Made by a program: the position numbers and the translations under genes
In this document: positions 16,368 to 23,799 of the stretch, one piece after another
Layout of the letters: the number at the start of each line of letters is the position of its first letter
Numbering within the stretch: the first letter of the stretch is position 1
Notes under the pieces: model-generated
What the model was told of the DNA's origin: nothing
What the model saw: the letters and a program-made list of their open reading frames with translations, nothing else
The model's database searches: none
Origin: an uncultured Acidobacteriia bacterium
GTDB lineage: Bacteria > Acidobacteriota > Terriglobia > Bryobacterales > Bryobacteraceae
Direction: 5' to 3'
NCBI GenBank assembly: GCA_903907865.1
Contig: CAIVPR010000159.1
Span: 1-53,777, forward strand
DNA length: 53,777 bases

Positions 16368-16384
16368 ACCGCCTGAAAGGCGGT
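16368..16384. repeat. TGAAA-loop hairpin on the 5' side of the transposase gene
   Basis: A perfect 6-bp stem ACCGCC/GGCGGT encloses TGAAA. It lies 42 nt upstream of the transposase ATG and shares its loop with the hairpins on the other side. Confidence 0.75.
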
Positions 16385-16409
16385 GGGATTAAACCGGGCG
16401 GACGGAGCT

Positions 16410-16452
16410 AAAAGCGAACGCTCGAACCTCCTACTCGGCGGGAGGAGGTTCG
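16410..16452 (-). terminator. infC terminator, double hairpin spanning the stop codon
   Basis: On the minus strand, a perfect 10-bp stem (CGAACCTCCT/AGGAGGTTCG, 16423-16452, 10-nt loop) includes the infC stop codon in its stem. A small AGCG-TT-CGCT hairpin running directly into TTTT follows. The combination fits an intrinsic terminator. Confidence 0.6.
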
Positions 16453-17096
16453 GGTGTTACAGCTGAAGCAGCTTCGGGCTTGGCAGCCTTCGGCGCGACC
16501 GGTTTGGGCTCGGCAGGCTTGCTTTCGGCAGGCTTGGTTTCCACCTTGGGCAGCAACGTCTTGACCGGGCTGATCAGGATGTGGGCGTTGCGGCCTTCCA
16601 TGCGGGGCATGCCGTCGACTACGCCGTAGGTCGTCAAATCCGCCGCGAAGCGGTTCAACAGCTTTCGACCGAGATCCGTGTGCGCGATTTCGCGACCGCG
16701 GAACTGCACCACGGCTTTGACGCGGTTACCCTCGGTCAGGAAGCGGATGGCGTGGTTTCTCTTGAAGTCGTAGTCGTGGTCGTCCGTGTTGGGACGGAAC
16801 TTGAGTTCCTTCACCTGGACGACGTGCTGCTTCTTCTTGGCCTCGTGGGCCTTTTTCTTGAGCTCGTATTGGTAGTGCCCGTAATCGATCGCCTTGGCGA
16901 CCGGCGGGACAGCGGTCGGGGAGACCACGACCAAGTCGAGGCCAAGCTCCTGGGCTTTCCGCAATGCGAGCGACGTGGCCATGACTTCGGCCGTGCCGTC
17001 CGGGAATACCGCCCGGACCTCGCGGAAGCGGATCGATTCGTTAACGTTCTCTCTACGAGTAGACTTGCGCGGCGGGAAGTTTCGGCCTGGAATCAT
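16431..17096 (-). CDS. infC: Translation initiation factor IF-3
   Basis: 221 aa. The N-domain is VNESIRFREVRAVFPDGT; the linker is rich in Lys (YELKKKAHEAKKKQ); the C-domain contains VKELKFRPNTDDHDYDFK, RFLTEGNRVKAVVQFRGRE and the terminal MEGRNAHILISP. IF-3 binds the 30S subunit and checks the start codon. A Pro/Ala/Lys/Glu-rich tail of about 45 residues is added. The ATG at 17096 has no Shine-Dalgarno, and an ATT is the second codon; infC starts are often unusual (AUU) and autoregulated. The usual downstream genes rpmI and rplT are missing: the transposase unit follows instead. Confidence 0.96.
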   Translation of the reverse strand: MIPGRNFPPRKSTRRENVNESIRFREVRAVFPDGTAEVMATSLALRKAQELGLDLVVVSPTAVPPVAKAIDYGHYQYELKKKAHEAKKKQHVVQVKELKFRPNTDDHDYDFKRNHAIRFLTEGNRVKAVVQFRGREIAHTDLGRKLLNRFAADLTTYGVVDGMPRMEGRNAHILISPVKTLLPKVETKPAESKPAEPKPVAPKAAKPEAASAVTPEPPPAE

Positions 17097-17145
17097 GCGG
17101 CTGCTGTCATACGGCGGTTCATTGCGTTATGTGGACTGAGCCCAA

Positions 17146-17151
17146 TATAAC
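17146..17151 (+). promoter_or_regulatory. TATAAC box upstream of DinB gene
   Basis: A -10-like hexamer abuts an ATG at 17152 and lies 15 nt before the in-frame ATG at 17167. This favours 17167 as the translated start. Confidence 0.4.
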
Positions 17152-17166
17152 ATGAATTGTAACGCG

Positions 17167-17688
17167 ATGTGCGCCCGAAAGTCCACTGCCCCCGATCTTG
17201 AACCTTGGCTCCGCGGTCTGACTGCGACGCCCAACCCCGTCGCTGCCCATCTCGTGCGTGCCGCAGACCAAATCTGCGAGGATGCTGCCATCGCTTTGGG
17301 ACGTTTGACGGCTCTTGAGGCGTGGACCATGCCCCATGGCATGACCTCCGCCGGATTCCACGCGAAGCACTTGGCCGGCAGCACCCGGAGATTGTGCGCC
17401 TACTTGGAGGGACGTCAGTTGGACGATGCTGCGCTTGCGGAGGCGCGGGCTGAATCGCACGGCGACGAAGAGCCGGCGGCCTTGCTCGACGGGATCCGCG
17501 GGGCGTTCTCGCACTACGTTTCCCTCGTGCTTGCTTTGCCGCCCGAGGCATTTGGCGATGTCCGGGAGGTCGGGCGTAAACGGATTCCGGTGACCGCCGT
17601 CTCGCTGGCGATCCACATTGCGGAACACGGCCAGCGGCATGTGGGGCAACTTGTGTCCGCCGCGAAACTTGTCGAGGCCGGTCGATGA
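17167..17688 (+). CDS. DinB/YfiT-superfamily protein
   Basis: 173 aa; an in-frame ATG at 17152 would add five residues. It is a predicted four-helix bundle with the DinB metal histidines: FHAKHLAGSTRRL in helix 2 and IHIAEHGQRHVGQL near the end. Family members are divalent-metal proteins, some being thiol-dependent S-transferases; the DNA-damage name is historical. Its TGA overlaps the ATG of the AlkD-like gene, so the two are coupled. Confidence 0.85.
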   Translation: MCARKSTAPDLEPWLRGLTATPNPVAAHLVRAADQICEDAAIALGRLTALEAWTMPHGMTSAGFHAKHLAGSTRRLCAYLEGRQLDDAALAEARAESHGDEEPAALLDGIRGAFSHYVSLVLALPPEAFGDVREVGRKRIPVTAVSLAIHIAEHGQRHVGQLVSAAKLVEAGR

Positions 17689-18404
17689 CGGTCGGGGCAG
17701 CGCTCGACATGCTTCGGGCGGAGGCACCGTTGCATCCGATCCCGGACGAGGATCTCCGGGGACAGATGTCGCGATTCGGCATTGCCACGCAGGGTGCCGT
17801 TCTTGGCCTCCGCGTGCCGCAGATCCGGGCTGTAGCGCGCCGCATCGGGCGGGACCAGGTCCTTGCGGAGGCCTTGTGGGAAACCGGCGTGCACGAAGCG
17901 CGCCACTTGGCCGGGATGGTCGGCGACCCGGGCAAGATTTCCGCCGAAACCATGGACCGCTGGGTGTCCGACTTCGATTCCTGGGATGTTTGCGACGGCT
18001 GCGCCAGCAACCTGTTCGACCGGACGCCGCACGCTTGGGCGAAGATCCGGGAATGGGCCGCCGACGACCGCGAGTTTGTCCGCCGTGCGGCATTCGCCAT
18101 GATCGCGGTTGCGTGTGTGCACGACAAGTCCGCCCCGGACAGCCTGTTCCTCGACGCGCTTCCGCTGCTGGAGCAGTACGCCTATGACAATCGCAACTTT
18201 GTCCGCAAGGCGGTCAACTGGGCGCTCCGCAACATCGGCAAGCGGAATCCGGCGCTGCGGAAGGCCGCGATTGAGTGCGCCGTCCGGATCCGCGAACAAA
18301 ATTTGCCTTCGGCGCGCTGGATTGCCGCCGACGCCCTAAGGGAATTTCGAAAACTGCCGATAGAGAAGAAGAGGTTCGGCAGAGAGCTTTGCACAGGAAT
18401 TTAA
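17685..18404 (+). CDS. DNA alkylation repair protein, AlkD-like HEAT-repeat family
   Basis: 239 aa of helical repeats. Diagnostic segments are LGLRVPQIRAVARRIG, HEARHLAGMVGDPGKIS, DFDSWDVCDGCASNLFDRTPHAW, EFVRRAAFAMIAVACVHDK and YDNRNFVRKAVNWALRNIGKRN. The SWDVCD and KAVNW stretches belong to the AlkD/AlkC-like glycosylases that excise alkylated purines. It overlaps the DinB-family gene by 4 nt. Confidence 0.9.
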   Translation: MTVGAALDMLRAEAPLHPIPDEDLRGQMSRFGIATQGAVLGLRVPQIRAVARRIGRDQVLAEALWETGVHEARHLAGMVGDPGKISAETMDRWVSDFDSWDVCDGCASNLFDRTPHAWAKIREWAADDREFVRRAAFAMIAVACVHDKSAPDSLFLDALPLLEQYAYDNRNFVRKAVNWALRNIGKRNPALRKAAIECAVRIREQNLPSARWIAADALREFRKLPIEKKRFGRELCTGI

Positions 18405-18443
18405 CATCCCGGCGACATGTCCGAGCATGGGTGGGGAGGAAAA

Positions 18444-18449
18444 TAGAAT
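18444..18449 (+). promoter_or_regulatory. TAGAAT box upstream of decaheme cytochrome gene
   Basis: A -10-like hexamer lies 11 nt before the ATG at 18461. GGGAGGA is further upstream, too far away to serve as a ribosome binding site. Confidence 0.4.
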
Positions 18450-18460
18450 CTGGATCGTTT

Positions 18461-19411
18461 ATGAAGACTAGGACTCTCCCTGCTGGTGCGCTCCTGGCGG
18501 TCGTGTTCGGCTTTTCCGGGCTGCTCACCGCACAGCAGCCCGCTGCGCCCGCCAGCGTCGAAAACAAATATGTCGGGGGCCAGGTCTGCCGCACCTGCCA
18601 CCCCGACGTCTGGCTCAACTTCAACAAAAACCCGCACTTCAAGTCCGTGGCGCTGGGGAACCAGCCGCAGGAGAAGACAGGTTGCGAAGGCTGCCACGGT
18701 CCGGGGGGCAAGCACGTTGCCGCTGGCGGCGGAAAGGCCACGATCCGCGCTTTTTCCCAGATGACGCCGCCGCAGGCGCTCGAAACCTGCCTCACTTGCC
18801 ATTCCAAGGACCTTTCGCGAGCCAACATCCACAAGTCGGCCCATACGGAAGCCGATGTGGCCTGCAACTCCTGCCACTCGGTCCACAAGGCGGCCACACC
18901 CAAATTCCTGCTGGCCAAACAGCAGACGCAACTCTGTTACACCTGCCATGCCGATGTTCGAGCCCAATTCGAACTGCCGTCCAAGCACCGTGTGAATGAA
19001 GGCGCGGTCCAATGCTCGGATTGCCACAATCCCCACGGCTCGTTCGCCACCACTTGGGGCACCGGCACGGGCTCGGCGATGCTCGCGAACGCCAGAGAGA
19101 ATGAACAGCCCTGCCTGAAGTGCCACATCGACAAGCGCGGGCCGTTCGTATTTGAACATGAGCCCGTCCGGGTGGAGGGTTGCGCTACCTGCCACCAGCC
19201 GCACGGTTCGACCAACGCGAAGCTGCTCCGACGCCCCGTGGTCTTCACAGTCTGCCTCGAATGCCACAACGGCGGAGGTGCCGGCCGTCAGAACGGCGGA
19301 GTGCTCACGCAGACCAGTTCCCACAACCTGCAGGACCCCAAATACCAGCGCTGCGTGCTGTGCCACGTCCGCATACACGGGTCCAACAGCGATTCGAACT
19401 TCCTGAGATGA
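18461..19411 (+). CDS. Periplasmic decaheme c-type cytochrome, DmsE/MtrA-like
   Basis: 316 aa with a Sec signal (MKTRTLPAGALLAVVFGFSGLLTAQ). There are exactly ten CxxCH haem sites in order: CRTCH, CEGCH, CLTCH, CNSCH, CYTCH, CSDCH, CLKCH, CATCH, CLECH and CVLCH. Length, haem count and the VGGQVCRTCHPDVW opening fit the DmsE/MtrA/PioA family, which threads through an outer-membrane barrel to carry electrons between periplasm and cell exterior. The barrel gene follows after 11 bp. No inner-membrane quinol oxidase and no outer-surface cytochrome is adjacent. Confidence 0.95.
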   Translation: MKTRTLPAGALLAVVFGFSGLLTAQQPAAPASVENKYVGGQVCRTCHPDVWLNFNKNPHFKSVALGNQPQEKTGCEGCHGPGGKHVAAGGGKATIRAFSQMTPPQALETCLTCHSKDLSRANIHKSAHTEADVACNSCHSVHKAATPKFLLAKQQTQLCYTCHADVRAQFELPSKHRVNEGAVQCSDCHNPHGSFATTWGTGTGSAMLANARENEQPCLKCHIDKRGPFVFEHEPVRVEGCATCHQPHGSTNAKLLRRPVVFTVCLECHNGGGAGRQNGGVLTQTSSHNLQDPKYQRCVLCHVRIHGSNSDSNFLR

Positions 19412-19422
19412 GGAGAATGAAC

Positions 19423-21420
19423 ATGACGAACATAAGATTTGCCATCATCCTCCTGCCCGCGCTGCTTGCCGCCCAGGACACCGTCGCCCCAACGTGGGGC
19501 GAGCAGGTCGGCTCCACGCGCGGCACCAACAAGGGCGATTACAACATCGTCCAGAACTGGGAAACCGGCTACCGCTTCATGTCGGTTGGCGGCGACCGCG
19601 GCAAGTATTCGAGCGACGTCAACTACCGCGACGGCATCCGCCTGCTTTCCAGCCAGACGAGCGTCTATTCGAAAGCCGGCAAGGGCCGCTACTTCGACGA
19701 GTTCGTGCTGTCCACGCAAGGCCTCGGCAACGACCCTTACGAGTCGGCCGTGTTGCGGGTGGCCAAGAACGGGCTCTACCGCTACGATTTTTCGTGGCGC
19801 CAGAACGACTATTTCAATCCGGGCCTCATCGTTTCCGCCGGCGAGCATCTGGAAAACACCAAGCACCGCTGGCAGGACCACGAGTTCACGCTGTTTCCCG
19901 AGAAAAATTTCCGGGTGCGCGCAGGGTACGGCAGCGTGACCTTGAACGGCCCGGCGTTCGCGTCGCAGCAGGAGTTTGACACCAAGGGCGACGTGTATCC
20001 CGTCTTCCGCAACATCCAACAGCGCTTCGACGAGTACCGCATCGCGGCCGACGGCCGTGTGAAGAATTTCAAGTTCACAGTCCAGCGCCGCTGGGAGTTC
20101 TACAAGGAGGATACGAAGGACAACCAGTTGATCGCGCTAAAGGGGACAGCCCCAGCAGCCTTGACCTCGTTTGTCCGCCCGCAGCCCTATCGTGGCCGTA
20201 CTCCGGGCTGGATGGGGAACATCTACGGCGAAACACGTTGGATCGCCTTGAACGCCCACGCAAGCTATTCGGGCGGCACCGGCCACTACGCGCAGAACGA
20301 AATCGCCGTGGGCTTGGACCGCTTCGGCTCGGCCAACAACCGGCAGATCTCGGTGACGGCCAGTGGCGACCGTCCTGTCACGGCAGGGGATTTCTTGGCC
20401 ACGATCCTGCCAGGCAAGCGCTTCAGCATCGTCAACAACCTTTCGGCGTCCGACACCCGCATGAACGGCAGCAACGTCTTCCAGCAGTACGATTTGTCGA
20501 CGTTGTCCTTCGCCACCATCAACTTCCAGTTCCTCGGCATCCGGCTGGTGACCAACGCGACCGACGCGCACTTCCGCATCTCGAAGCATTTCGACGTCTT
20601 CGGCGGCATGCGGTTCTCGCAGCGCCAGATCCGCTCGATCGAAGATTCTGGCGACCCCACCACGCCGCTGTCGGGCGTTTCCGCCCAGCAGACCAACACC
20701 ACCAAGGCGGGGATTTTCGGTGCCAACATCTTCCTCGGCAAGGGCTTCCGGGCCCACTTCGAGGACGAGATCGGCCGCAATGACAACCCGCTGACCCCGG
20801 TCAGCCTGCAAGCCTACCACTCGGTCCGTTCGAAGGTCCAATACAGGACCAAGACTTGGACCTTGGGCGGCGGCTACAACGACAACTACAACAGCAATTC
20901 CGTCCAGATCACCGCGTACAGCTCCCACGCCCGCACCTACTCGGCGAACGGATCCTGGACGGCCAAGTCCTGGGTGTCCGTGGACGCCGGCTATTCCAAA
21001 CTCCACCTCGATACCATCGACGGGCTGGTGTTCTTCGCTGGTGCGCCGCGCGCCATCAAGGTTTCCGACCAGCAATCGATCTACATCAGCAACATCCACG
21101 CCGCGAATATCGGACTCCGCTTTGCCCTCCGGAAGTACGCGGACCTCTACGTCGGCTACAACCTGACCAAGGACACGGGCGACGGGCGGACCTCGCTCGC
21201 CACACAGTCGAGCGCCAACGCCCAGATCCTGTACAACGCCCAGACGTTCCCGCTCACCTACCAGACACCGCTGCTGCGACTATCGGTCCGGCTGACGGAG
21301 AAAATCCGTTGGAACGTCGGCTACCAATACTACGGCTACCGGGAAGATTTCGGGTTGTTGTCGCTCAACCAGGGTTACAGGGCCAATACGGGATACACTA
21401 GCCTGTTATGGGCATTCTGA
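19423..21420 (+). CDS. MtrB/PioB-like outer-membrane beta-barrel
   Basis: 665 aa. ATG 19423 is chosen because AGGAG (19411-19415) is then 7 nt upstream; ATG 19417 would be too close. A signal peptide ends near LLAAQ. The mature protein is made of alternating aromatic/polar beta strands with Tyr/Asn/Gly turns and ends in LLWAF, a terminal Phe as expected for BAM-inserted barrels. There are no cysteines, so the CxxC seen near the N-terminus of MtrB in metal reducers is absent. Its position behind the decaheme gene makes it the porin sheath of an electron conduit. The downstream hydrolase gene overlaps it by 13 nt. Confidence 0.85.
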   Translation: MTNIRFAIILLPALLAAQDTVAPTWGEQVGSTRGTNKGDYNIVQNWETGYRFMSVGGDRGKYSSDVNYRDGIRLLSSQTSVYSKAGKGRYFDEFVLSTQGLGNDPYESAVLRVAKNGLYRYDFSWRQNDYFNPGLIVSAGEHLENTKHRWQDHEFTLFPEKNFRVRAGYGSVTLNGPAFASQQEFDTKGDVYPVFRNIQQRFDEYRIAADGRVKNFKFTVQRRWEFYKEDTKDNQLIALKGTAPAALTSFVRPQPYRGRTPGWMGNIYGETRWIALNAHASYSGGTGHYAQNEIAVGLDRFGSANNRQISVTASGDRPVTAGDFLATILPGKRFSIVNNLSASDTRMNGSNVFQQYDLSTLSFATINFQFLGIRLVTNATDAHFRISKHFDVFGGMRFSQRQIRSIEDSGDPTTPLSGVSAQQTNTTKAGIFGANIFLGKGFRAHFEDEIGRNDNPLTPVSLQAYHSVRSKVQYRTKTWTLGGGYNDNYNSNSVQITAYSSHARTYSANGSWTAKSWVSVDAGYSKLHLDTIDGLVFFAGAPRAIKVSDQQSIYISNIHAANIGLRFALRKYADLYVGYNLTKDTGDGRTSLATQSSANAQILYNAQTFPLTYQTPLLRLSVRLTEKIRWNVGYQYYGYREDFGLLSLNQGYRANTGYTSLLWAF

Positions 21421-22412
21421 GAGTCTTGGCTATTTTGGTGTTGTCGACGATGTCGCTGGCCGCGGCAGATCCGCGCGCCGCGTTCCTGAAGATGATTGAC
21501 CGCCCTCGCGTGCCGCTGGCGGGGAGCGAGCAGTCCGTCTCCGCTGAGTCGGGCCGCGTTCGCTGGAGCTTCTCCTACGCGGCGGACTCCCAGCAGAGGG
21601 TGCCGGGGATCGGCGAGCGTCCGGCTGGGACCGGAAAGCTGCCCGTAGTGATAGTTTTGCACGGTACCGGCGGCACCAAAGAGGGACAAGCTTCCGTGCT
21701 GCACCAGCTTGCGAGTGCAGGTTTCGCCGCCGTGGCAATCGATGGCCGTTACCACGGTGTCCGAACCGTCGCGGGCACCGGCTCACTCGAATACCAGCAG
21801 GCGATGCTGGCCACATTCCGCACAGGCAAAGAGCATCCGTTCCTCTACGACACGGTCTGGGACGTGCTGCGCCTCGTCGATTACCTCGGAACCACCACGT
21901 GGGCGGATACCTCCCGGATCGGCCTGATTGGGTTCTCCAAGGGCGGAATGGAGACATACCTCGCCGCCGCGGTCGATCCCCGGATCAAGGTCGCAGTGCC
22001 GTGCATCGGCGTACAGAGCTTCCGCTGGGCGATCGACAACGATTCCTGGCAGTCTCGGGCAGGTACATTCCAATTGGCCCTGGACACGGCGGCCAAGGAC
22101 GAAGGCCTCGCCGGAAAGCCGGGGGCCGAGTTCCTCCGCCACTTTTACGACAAGGTCGCGCCCGGAGTGTACTCCGATTTCGACGGCCCTGCGATGGTTC
22201 CATTGATCGCCCCGCGTGCCCTCCTCACCATCAACGGTGCCATCGACGCGCGCACCCCGATGCCGGGCCTGAAGCTTTGCTTGGATGCCGCGAAGAAGGC
22301 CTACGCCACTACGCCGGACCGCTTTCAGTCGATCATCGAGGAGAACACAGGCCACAAGGTGAACCCGGAAGCCCTTGTGGAAGCAGTCAAGTGGTTCGGG
22401 AAGTGGCTGTAA
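21408..22412 (+). CDS. Exported alpha/beta hydrolase, dienelactone-hydrolase-like
   Basis: 334 aa with a signal peptide (MGILRVLAILVLSTMSLAAA). The motifs VIVLHGTGGTKEG (oxyanion hole), GFAAVAIDGRYHG and IGLIGFSKGGMETYLAA (nucleophile Ser177) are present; late Asp (NGAIDARTP) and His (ENTGHKV) complete the triad. It is probably an esterase or peptidase of unknown substrate. The start overlaps the end of the barrel gene, so it may be co-expressed with the conduit without being part of it. Confidence 0.85.
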   Translation: MGILRVLAILVLSTMSLAAADPRAAFLKMIDRPRVPLAGSEQSVSAESGRVRWSFSYAADSQQRVPGIGERPAGTGKLPVVIVLHGTGGTKEGQASVLHQLASAGFAAVAIDGRYHGVRTVAGTGSLEYQQAMLATFRTGKEHPFLYDTVWDVLRLVDYLGTTTWADTSRIGLIGFSKGGMETYLAAAVDPRIKVAVPCIGVQSFRWAIDNDSWQSRAGTFQLALDTAAKDEGLAGKPGAEFLRHFYDKVAPGVYSDFDGPAMVPLIAPRALLTINGAIDARTPMPGLKLCLDAAKKAYATTPDRFQSIIEENTGHKVNPEALVEAVKWFGKWL

Positions 22413-22427
22413 GCCACACCCGCCCGA

Positions 22428-22433
22428 TAGACT
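22428..22433 (+). promoter_or_regulatory. TAGACT box 5 nt before MFS start
   Basis: A -10-like hexamer is followed by 5 nt and the ATG at 22439. There is no Shine-Dalgarno. An independent leaderless transcript is likely. Confidence 0.45.
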
Positions 22434-22438
22434 GAAGT

Positions 22439-23617
22439 ATGGCCTCCTCGCCGCGGGATTTCAGCCCGCTTTTCTGGTCCTTGGTGGGTGCCACGTTCCT
22501 CGGGTTCCTTGGGATGGGCACCGTTCTCCCGCAAGTGGCCCCGCACATCCGCCACGACCTTGGCGGTTCCGACGAAACCGTGGGCTACGTCATCGGGATC
22601 TTTTCGTTCGTGGCCCTTGCCAGCCGCTTCTTCTCGGGCCCGCTGGCAGACAACCGGGGACGCAAGGCCGCTTTCATGACAGGCTTGGCCGCTTGCGCCA
22701 CCGCCGGTTTCGCCTACACCCTGCCGCTGGGGATTCCCGGCATGTACCTAGGTCGGATTCTGCAAGGCTTCGGCGAGGCGTGCCTCTACACGGGAGCGGC
22801 GGCGTGGGCTGTCGAGCTTGGCGGAGTGGAAAAGAGCGGACAGGCTCTGGGCTACGTGTCGACCGGGATTTGGGGCGGGATTTCCGCCGGACCCGTGGTC
22901 GGCCACTGGCTCGGGACCTTTCATCGAGCGGCGATCATGCAATGCGTTGCCGCAACCGTGGCCTTCGTCATTCTCACCAAGGTTCCGGAGCGCTACAAGG
23001 CCTCCGACCACCCGGCGAGGGGGCACTGGTTCCCGGTTTCCCTCATCAAGCCGGGACTCGCCGTCGGGTTTGTGAATGTCCACTACCCGGTCATCACCGG
23101 CTTCCTGATCCTGCATTTGTCGCAGCACGGAAACTCGGGCGGAGCGGCGTTTTCGGCGTATGCGGGGTTCGTGCTCGTGTCCCGATTCTTCTTCGGGGGC
23201 CTGCCTGACCGCATCCACCCTAGAATTACGTTCTTTGGTGGCATTACGGCGATGGCCGCTGGACTCCTTGTCATCGCGTCCGGTCCGCCTCCGGCTTTCG
23301 CCGTCGCCGGAGCGGGCCTGCTGGGCCTCGGATTCTCGTTTCCGTGGTCCTCAATCGCCGCGACGGTGCTTCGGCGGACCCCAACCCGCGACCATGGCAC
23401 GACAGTCGGTATCCTCAGTGCGTTTTATGACCTGTTCGTCGGGGGCAGCTCTTTCGCGGCAGGTGCCGTCGCACACCGTTTTGGATACCCGGCGGCGTTT
23501 GTGATGGCCGCCGCGTCGCTGGTTTGCGCCGCCATCATGGGCCTGATTGTCTTCAAGCCTACTCCCGAGGTGGCAAGCTCATCGCCTGAGGAATACGCTG
23601 AGGCGCTGGAACCATAG
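22439..23617 (+). CDS. Major facilitator superfamily transporter
   Basis: 392 aa with twelve predicted helices. MFS motif A is clear between helices 2 and 3 (GPLADNRGRKAAF), with a weaker counterpart after helix 8 (GGLPDRIHPRITF). FLGFLGMGTVLPQVAPHIRHDLG is a typical helix 1. The substrate is unknown; the family layout resembles drug/metabolite exporters. It follows the secreted hydrolase but has its own -10-like box. Confidence 0.9.
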   Translation: MASSPRDFSPLFWSLVGATFLGFLGMGTVLPQVAPHIRHDLGGSDETVGYVIGIFSFVALASRFFSGPLADNRGRKAAFMTGLAACATAGFAYTLPLGIPGMYLGRILQGFGEACLYTGAAAWAVELGGVEKSGQALGYVSTGIWGGISAGPVVGHWLGTFHRAAIMQCVAATVAFVILTKVPERYKASDHPARGHWFPVSLIKPGLAVGFVNVHYPVITGFLILHLSQHGNSGGAAFSAYAGFVLVSRFFFGGLPDRIHPRITFFGGITAMAAGLLVIASGPPPAFAVAGAGLLGLGFSFPWSSIAATVLRRTPTRDHGTTVGILSAFYDLFVGGSSFAAGAVAHRFGYPAAFVMAAASLVCAAIMGLIVFKPTPEVASSSPEEYAEALEP

Positions 23618-23640
23618 CAGCGGGTGCGGTTGTCTGAACA

Positions 23641-23708
23641 AACACTCCCTTGCGGTCGTGGCTCGGTCAGCTCGTGATTCGGCCGAGCCGCGACCGCGAG
23701 GGAGCGTT
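23641..23708. repeat. Best-preserved PSRDREGA-type palindromic repeat
   Basis: Arms 23641-23666 and 23683-23708 are 26 bp, inverted, with about three mismatches and a 16-nt centre. Translated, the right arm gives PSRDREGAL. Related copies are at 1521-1581, 3156-3226 and 5150-5198. It lies between the MFS gene and the convergent protease gene and could double as a terminator. Confidence 0.85.
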
Positions 23709-23799
23709 AATCGCGGAACCGCTCGCCCAAGGAAGTCCCCGGCACACCGCAAGACCGCGTTGCCGCTTTCTTGCGCTCGAACGTCCGGGTTCGTACTCC

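Larger units (their letters stand above)
15793..16384 (-). mobile_element. IS200/IS605-type or REP-associated transposase unit with terminal hairpins
   Basis: The unit comprises the transposase gene (15883-16326), four hairpins on its 3' side (15793-15881) and one on its 5' side (16368-16384). Three of the hairpins have the loop TGAAA (a fourth TGAA) with different stems. IS200-like elements carry subterminal hairpins recognised as single-stranded DNA by TnpA. Exact ends cannot be fixed without a second copy. Confidence 0.7.

Noticed and set aside
17093-18127. 344-codon minus-strand frame over the DinB and AlkD genes
   Set aside because: Arg/Pro/Ser-rich shadow; the plus strand carries two recognisable families joined by an ATGA overlap.
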